Below, in pieces: positions 60,101 to 64,000 of a DNA stretch of 64,000 nucleotides. The translations under genes were made by a program, and so were the position numbers. Each line of letters begins with the position of its first letter. Position 1 is the stretch's first letter. Source of the DNA: Acidobacteriota bacterium (GTDB lineage Bacteria > Acidobacteriota > Terriglobia > Terriglobales > Acidobacteriaceae); assembly GCA_013289795.1 (NCBI GenBank), contig JABCZH010000012.1, positions 79,733-143,732 of the forward strand, given 5' to 3'. The notes under the pieces are model-generated. The model did not search any database. It had not been told where the DNA came from and was given only the letters and a program-made list of their open reading frames with translations.

Positions 60101-60829
60101 GATGAATCCGCTTCCCTGTATTATTTCCGAGTCTTGGAGGATTCCGGCACTCTGGGCTTGCTCTTGAAACAAGTATGCGGTGTCACGAACCTCCCGGGCA
60201 GAAATCGATTGCGGAAAGGAATCTACCACTGTGATCCGCTGACCAACTCGATTCTGCTGTTTTGCATCACGAGTTTTGCGAATTGCCGATTCGACGGAGT
60301 TGGCGCGGGCGGTGATTTCGATATCGTCCGCCTTCGGACTCGCGACCGTCAGCATAAGCGCGGCGGTATCTCCAAAATCGCTCTGGAAAGTGATGGGACC
60401 GGCGCCCTGGGGTAACTGAGAATTTAGAGCGTCCAGCTTGAGGTTGATATCGCTGAATTGCCGCTTGGTATCGGTGATGCTCTCATCCAGTTGAATGGTC
60501 ACAAACGAATAGCCTGGAAGAGATATGGACTTAATACCGTAGTCCGCATCGGTTCCCGGGTGAATGGTCTTATTCTCAGCCACAACGTCTTCAAGTCGAC
60601 GGGTAATAAACTGTTCGACCTGTTCCGCTGTGGCTCCGGGCCATGGACAAGCCGCCACACCGAGGCGCACGGGAATGTCCGGGTCCTTTCGCTGCGGCAT
60701 GGATGTATATCCGAACCAGCCCCAAATGAGCACTCCCGCCAGAAGGATCCAGGAGATATGCGGGTGCTCGACGAAAAACCTCGGGATATTGCGGCGATTA
60801 CTGGTGCCTTGCTCGTTTTCGAGTGTCAT
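57158..60829 (-). CDS. RND efflux permease (AcrB/HAE-type, large)
   Basis: A 1223-residue inner-membrane pump subunit, longer than AcrB (about 1050). Twelve TM helices and two porter domains are visible: FFVEHPHISWILLAGVLIWGWFGY at the start, PWPGATAEQVEQFITRRLEDV, and TM4 at ATLIIALGLLVDVPVVSGDGIKRG. In TM4 D563 is kept but the next residue, the second proton-relay Asp in AcrB-type pumps, is Val564; an Asp lies five residues on. The C-terminal half shows IGVIVSHVIVLFDFIEEMHAKG. It lies 13 bases after the adaptor gene and overlaps the K+ channel gene by four. Substrate unknown. Confidence 0.93.
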   Translation of the reverse strand: MTLENEQGTSNRRNIPRFFVEHPHISWILLAGVLIWGWFGYTSMPQRKDPDIPVRLGVAACPWPGATAEQVEQFITRRLEDVVAENKTIHPGTDADYGIKSISLPGYSFVTIQLDESITDTKRQFSDINLKLDALNSQLPQGAGPITFQSDFGDTAALMLTVASPKADDIEITARANSVESAIRKTRDAKQQNRVGQRITVVDSFPQSISAREVRDTAYLFQEQAQSAGILQDSEIIQGSGFIGVDGVSEADDSSIQAFIQRFISERLKRSELHPDAWAPAIIRDPRETRTKLANVAGDKYSYAELDNFSDLIGRTLQGAPEVSKVERRGVLSQTIYLDYSQDRLAAYGLRPTDLSKILSARNIIAPGGTVETGERSVILTPSGQFDTARSIGDVAVSVTSEGTPVYLRDLVQISRGYQAPAEYLNYYTRRDANGRWQRSRAITLAIYMRDKKQIARFGQSVNSKLLELRQILPPDLILAHTSDQPLQVKENIHLFMRALVEALILVVLVSLLGFWEWRLALIMALAVPITLAMTFGIVYMLGIDLQQVSIATLIIALGLLVDVPVVSGDGIKRGLAEGLPRRMACWVGPTKLATAIFYATITNIIAYLPFLMLTGNTGEFLKSLPVVMTASLLCALCVAMTFVPFLGYYILRAPAKREPTIEERRQRGFYGFYNKLVGKAIKHRWAVLGGSLVFLIVGGLFGSQLKTQFFPEDVQYWFYLDIWLPNDTPLTVTNDAAMQTERVVWQVVENFPDAASKEKSGHLLKSLTTFAGGGGPRFWFSVSPEMPQTNYVQMIVEVTDKEASPKLARPIQDALAKEVPGAWITVRQLQTNPVENPVELLISAQEDIDAKNEVSDIRTLRQIARQAQDIVGQAPGIAVLRDDWFPDDIQQRIQIDPDRANVAGITNADVADASTAAMSGSVVGVFKEGDKNIPIVARLRMEERAQLADIKNLYVYSSQTNNRVPLLSIATVGNSLETGRIARREHFRTISILCYPQPGVLASEVLEPILPKLQEFQRNLPPGYQLRIGGERAKQIDGFTNLKIVLLISLIGIYLALLVQFNNAVKPLLVFAAAPYGVIGSLIALAIMHTPFGFMAFLGIASLIGVIVSHVIVLFDFIEEMHAKGEPLEQALPDAGIQRIRPVMITVGATILALFPLALEGGPLWQPLCYAQIGGLAVATFITLLLVPVLYSIFVLDLKIIGWETKQAPAETEARPAPEMVR

Positions 60830-60841
60830 TGTTCTGTACCT

Positions 60842-61978
60842 CTATGGGAGAACCCGGATGACATCGCCATCCTTCAGACCAGCGGCTCCAACGGCGACGA
60901 CTTTTTCGGCTGGATTTACACCTTTGACTGCCACATCGCTCTCGTGGGTTTCTCCGAGCGTTACCTCGCGCAAATGCGCCACCCATTTGCCGCCCTCATC
61001 ACTGGCAACGAAAACCGCGTAGCGTCCAGGTGAGGCGGGGTCGGCAACAACGGCGCTAAGAGGCACGGAGGGAACCGGCGCTTTGTGAACGCCTGTCAAA
61101 TTGAGTGAAGCAATCATCCCGGGCTTCAATAGCGCTTTGGGGTTGGGTACCGTCACCTCAGTGGCAAAGACACGATTCTTCTCATCGGCGCTCGCGGCAA
61201 TACTGGTGACCCGCCCGTTGTACTCTTTCGGATCGTCCTGCAGACGAATGTTGAATCGTTGCCCCAAGCGCAGAAGCTTTACGGCATAGTCGGGAACGCC
61301 AAAACCGATTTTGACGGCACTCGTGTCGGCGATAGTAAAGGCCGGAGCCCCGGGTGCGGCGAGGTTTCCCAATTCAATGTTCCGAGCTAGGATGTACCCC
61401 GAAAACGGAGGCGTTAAATCGGCATCCTCGAGAGCCAACTGCGCTTGGCGCAGGCTAGCCTTGGCCTGATCCACAGCCGCGAGAGTCGAATCGAATTTGG
61501 CCTGCGCTCGATCGAAATCGGGCTTGGTCAAGCTCTCTGAGGCGTAAAGCGTCTTCGCGCGCTCGTAATCCTTCGTTGCCTCGACTTGCTGCGCTTGGGC
61601 TAGACTCAGAGTTGCGGCCGCTTGGTCAAACTGATTTTTCAAGTCCTGATGCCGAATCTGCGCGAGAACCGTGCCCCGGGCAACGTAGTCTCCTGGACCT
61701 ATGTCTCGACGCCGTCCGTCTGCGCCCATGACCTGCTTAATTTCCGTCACATATCCTGCGGACTTGAATGCCAAGCTCGCTTGAGCGAACGGCAGAACGG
61801 AAGCCGAGTAGCGTAAATCTTCTGAGGACGAATACAAAGTCACGTCCACCAGATGAACAGGCGTGGGCGACTTGGCGGCTACTTCCGTGGGTTGATGACA
61901 GCCATTTGTAGCTGCTGTCATGACGAAAAGTACAGCCGTTAATGCTGGTCCAAGCCCTTTTCTGAACTTGCTCTCCAT
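60842..61978 (-). CDS. RND periplasmic adaptor (HlyD/AcrA-type lipoprotein)
   Basis: About 378 residues from ATG 61978 (GGAGAGGAG upstream); the frame opens earlier but inside the TolC gene. The signal ends in a lipobox-like TNGC (TAATNGCHQP), so lipid anchoring is probable. Barrel-sandwich and helical hairpin regions are visible: YVTEIKQVMGADGRRRDIGPGDYVARGTVLAQI, the coiled-coil helices (DQAAATLSLAQAQQVEATKDYERAKTLY), then LTPPFSGYILARNIELGNL and the membrane-proximal domain. It links the pump at 57158 with the TolC protein. Confidence 0.92.
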   Translation of the reverse strand: MESKFRKGLGPALTAVLFVMTAATNGCHQPTEVAAKSPTPVHLVDVTLYSSSEDLRYSASVLPFAQASLAFKSAGYVTEIKQVMGADGRRRDIGPGDYVARGTVLAQIRHQDLKNQFDQAAATLSLAQAQQVEATKDYERAKTLYASESLTKPDFDRAQAKFDSTLAAVDQAKASLRQAQLALEDADLTPPFSGYILARNIELGNLAAPGAPAFTIADTSAVKIGFGVPDYAVKLLRLGQRFNIRLQDDPKEYNGRVTSIAASADEKNRVFATEVTVPNPKALLKPGMIASLNLTGVHKAPVPSVPLSAVVADPASPGRYAVFVASDEGGKWVAHLREVTLGETHESDVAVKGVNPAEKVVAVGAAGLKDGDVIRVLP

Positions 61979-62058
61979 AACGTCTACTCCTCTCCAATCA
62001 GTTTCTCGAAATCTGCCCGGCTGGCTGTTAGTCACGAAATAATTCTTGTTCTCATAGG

Positions 62059-63420
62059 TCACTCTTCTGCCATCGCCTTGCGCAGCTCTGCAAAAGCGCT
62101 CCAATAGGAGGAAAGCGCCTGCTGATACTGGTAACTCGTCTCGGAACTCTGAGCCTGAGCCTGCAGGAGGTCCTTCAACAGTGCAGCCTGCTCCTTATAT
62201 TTGTTGCCCGTCACGCGGACTTGCTCCTCAGCCGCTTCGTGAGCTTTCCGAGAAGACTGAAGCAGCAAAGAGGCTTCCTGCCATTTGCGGTATTTCGCGC
62301 CAAGTTCGACAGCGACCTGCGATTCTGTCTCTTGAATACCGTTGTCCGCCTGTTCGACAGTCTTCGTTGCTTCAACAACTTTGTTGTGGCGGCGTCCCCA
62401 GTCGAACGGCTCCCAGGTCAGGAAAAAGCCGGCCGTGGCAACATTTTGCGGAAGAACTTGCACGTTGTTGATCCCCTGATAGCGCACCTCAAGACTCAGA
62501 TCCGGAATGTATTCGGCTTTTGCGAGGCGCCGGTCATATTCCGCTTGTTTTTGTTTCAGGTGCGCTTGCCGGCACTCGGGGCGGTTCGCCAAAGCTTCCC
62601 GCCGGGCTGAATCGAGAGTCAGATCGCTTCTGTCTTGCTCAGGAATGAAATCAACGCGAAAGGACGTGGAAACATCGCGGCCCAGCAGTTGGTTCAACGC
62701 CTCGCGCTGCGTGGCCAGGCCGTCTTCTGAAACGGACAAGTCATAGCGAGATTTCGCTAACCGGGCGTCGACGTCCAATGCATCGGCGCGCAGCACCGTC
62801 TTTTCTGCCGTGTATTGGGCCGTGACCCGCCGCGCTTCTTCGAGTGTTTTCACCGCCTCCCGCGAGGCATCGACACTCGCTTGGATCGCGACGAGATTGA
62901 AGTATGCATCGCGGACTTCGGCAGCGACCTTCTGCCGCTCGGCGCGGACATCTTCACGAGCGATGTCGCGGCCAAGCTCTGTTGCGCGAATTCCGAGGCC
63001 AATCTTGTATTGCTGTGTCAGAGGTTGATCGATGCTACCTGTCAAATAAGTAGTGAACACCGCGGGCGTGTGGATTTTGGCGTTCGTCCCTGGGATTGGG
63101 CCAACCACTGGGTACGTGCCGAACACCCCTTTTTGGAAGGTGAAGTCAAATGGTTGCAAGAGCTCGCCGCCCAGCATGGAAAATTGAAATTGGGGCTTCC
63201 GGCGGCTGCGAGCTGTACTCACCTGGAAGTCGTATTTCTCAGCCTCCAGGGCCGAGTTCTTCACAAGCCGGTTTTGTTGGAGTGCCAGGGTCACCGCGTC
63301 ATCGAGGGTAAGCACGAACGCCTGAGTCTCGGTGTTCGACGGTTGATCTTGCGCCGTTGAAGGCAACGGCCAAGCAAGAGCACACAGGATAAAGACCATT
63401 AAAAGCAAGGTAGATTTCAT
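62059..63420 (-). CDS. TolC-family outer-membrane channel of the efflux operon
   Basis: About 453 residues from ATG 63420, preceded by AAAGGA. Signal peptide STLLLMVFILCALAWPLPSTAQ. The two TolC repeats can be seen: LTLDDAVTLALQQNRLVKNSALEAEKYDFQ and a second half with ANRPECRQAHLKQKQAEYDRRLAKAEYIPDLSL. Long helices give the tunnel (VAAEVRDAYFNLVAIQASVDASREAVKTLEEARRV). The outer-membrane component of the tripartite pump; first gene of the operon, with a possible promoter at 63514-63542. Confidence 0.92.
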   Translation of the reverse strand: MKSTLLLMVFILCALAWPLPSTAQDQPSNTETQAFVLTLDDAVTLALQQNRLVKNSALEAEKYDFQVSTARSRRKPQFQFSMLGGELLQPFDFTFQKGVFGTYPVVGPIPGTNAKIHTPAVFTTYLTGSIDQPLTQQYKIGLGIRATELGRDIAREDVRAERQKVAAEVRDAYFNLVAIQASVDASREAVKTLEEARRVTAQYTAEKTVLRADALDVDARLAKSRYDLSVSEDGLATQREALNQLLGRDVSTSFRVDFIPEQDRSDLTLDSARREALANRPECRQAHLKQKQAEYDRRLAKAEYIPDLSLEVRYQGINNVQVLPQNVATAGFFLTWEPFDWGRRHNKVVEATKTVEQADNGIQETESQVAVELGAKYRKWQEASLLLQSSRKAHEAAEEQVRVTGNKYKEQAALLKDLLQAQAQSSETSYQYQQALSSYWSAFAELRKAMAEE

Positions 63421-63513
63421 AGCGTCGATCCTTTTGTTCACGCTCCACTCCATTCAAGTCCCCGAAGAGTTGTGACCACCGATCCGCTTGTGTGTCGCCC
63501 CTATAAGCGCCAA

Positions 63514-63542
63514 ACGCTACTACCCGGCTTGAGCATTGTCAA
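63514..63542 (-). promoter_or_regulatory. Candidate promoter of the efflux operon
   Basis: On the minus strand TTGACA (63542-63537, perfect -35) is followed after 17 bases by TAGCGT (63519-63514, weak -10). A nearby TATAGG is further downstream. It lies about 95 bases before the TolC start. No operator palindrome is clear. Confidence 0.4.
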
Positions 63543-63996
63543 TTAGCTCGCCTTTCCAACCAATCAATGTCTTTCGCCGGGGGGTCAAGAACCAACACTC
63601 TTCCGGAGTTTGGACTCTGGGTGCAATTAGGGTGCAGCAAGATTTTTCGATAAGCGTTGGTTGAGTCAGGCTATTTTGGACAAAGGGATCGTCCACCGCG
63701 CGGCCCTGAAACCCAGAAAATGTTTCCCGAGCACGTCCCGCCGGTGACCATCCTGCTAAACGCCGCGAACGGCGACGATAACCTTAGAGGTGAAGAATGA
63801 CTATGGATTGGCCCTCTAGCGTGCGCGTGACGGGCAACTCTGACGTAACGCGATTAGGTACACGGAAACTGAGCTTGCGAGGGCGGAAACCATGTGATTT
63901 TGAATCGCGCTGAAAACCGCTGAATCGGGCAGTCTAATCAACGGCCTGGCGTCTGGGTTCAAGGGCTGTTTTTTCGCACAGTAAGGATTTAAACTG
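63543..63996. other. Long intergenic region at the window end
   Basis: About 450 bases without a convincing gene on either strand; stop codons are frequent in all frames. I saw no repeat of the tRNA-Asn 3' end here. A possible start for a next gene stands at the very end of the window. Confidence 0.4.
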
Positions 63997-64000
63997 ATGC
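63997..64000 (+). CDS. Possible gene start at the window edge
   Basis: The last bases read AAGGATTTAAACTGATGC: a Shine-Dalgarno-like AAGGA followed eight bases later by ATG (63997). The gene itself lies outside the window, so nothing about the product can be said. Confidence 0.3.

Overview
The window looks like about 64 kb of chromosome from an Acidobacteriota bacterium, probably in the Koribacter/Terriglobus part of the phylum. The evidence is a GC-rich sequence with family signatures typical of that phylum: an 'acidobacterial duplicated orphan permease' (ADOP) without an ATPase, a VWFA-related protein of the acidobacterial type, a secreted S53 peptidase, paired CRTAC1-type (FG-GAP plus ASPIC/UnbV) proteins, a bacterial B-box membrane protein, an EAL-HDOD protein and many intergenic hairpin repeats. 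This assignment is from family recognition only; no search was run.

Layout. 0-6.5 kb: a PD-(D/E)XK nuclease fragment at the left edge, two type II toxin-antitoxin (TA) operons with matching promoter/operator layouts, a relic of a third, a thioredoxin-like protein, glgC, a Tat-exported metallo-beta-lactamase-fold protein and a cluster of hairpin repeats. 6.5-12.4 kb: S53 peptidase, ADOP permease and a zeta-type toxin with a small partner. 12.5-17.6 kb: an overlapping chain of ECF sigma factor, zinc-finger anti-sigma, B-box membrane protein and DUF4097-like protein, then an EAL-HDOD protein. 17.6-21 kb: a minus-strand set of two exported beta-propeller proteins followed by a 25-residue gene that I read as PqqA, the precursor peptide of pyrroloquinoline quinone. 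21.4-24 kb: GAF, rhodanese and two PilZ proteins. 24-32.2 kb: a membrane multihaem cytochrome c/TPR protein overlapping a CRTAC1 protein, followed by a giant TPR-CRTAC1 protein. 32.3-41.9 kb: amino-acid permease, GH2 glycosidase, PpiD-like foldase, 4-alpha-glucanotransferase, HTH regulator and HD protein.

41.9-48.6 kb is a seven-gene minus-strand operon combining leucine/isovalerate catabolism (methylcrotonyl-CoA carboxylase carboxyltransferase subunit, HMG-CoA lyase, methylglutaconyl-CoA hydratase, thioesterase) with histidine ammonia-lyase and a VWA protein. 48.7-52.4 kb holds a serine beta-lactamase-like hydrolase and a prolyl oligopeptidase.

At 52.57 kb a tRNA-Asn(GUU) is followed at once by a tyrosine integrase, an excisionase-like HTH protein and a winged-helix protein, the classic entry to an integrative element. 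The rest of the window (TetR regulator, winged-helix regulator, low-GC spacer, small unknown gene, and a TolC/adaptor/RND pump operon that continues into a K+ channel and a PAS protein) may be its cargo. I could not find the far attachment site in the window.

The most interesting items are the pqqA gene co-directional with propeller proteins, the cytochrome-CRTAC1-TPR operon, the RND-K+ channel-PAS operon whose pump lacks one of the usual paired aspartates, the shared TA operator architecture, and the chimeric remnant of the S53 gene end found beyond the neighbouring gene.
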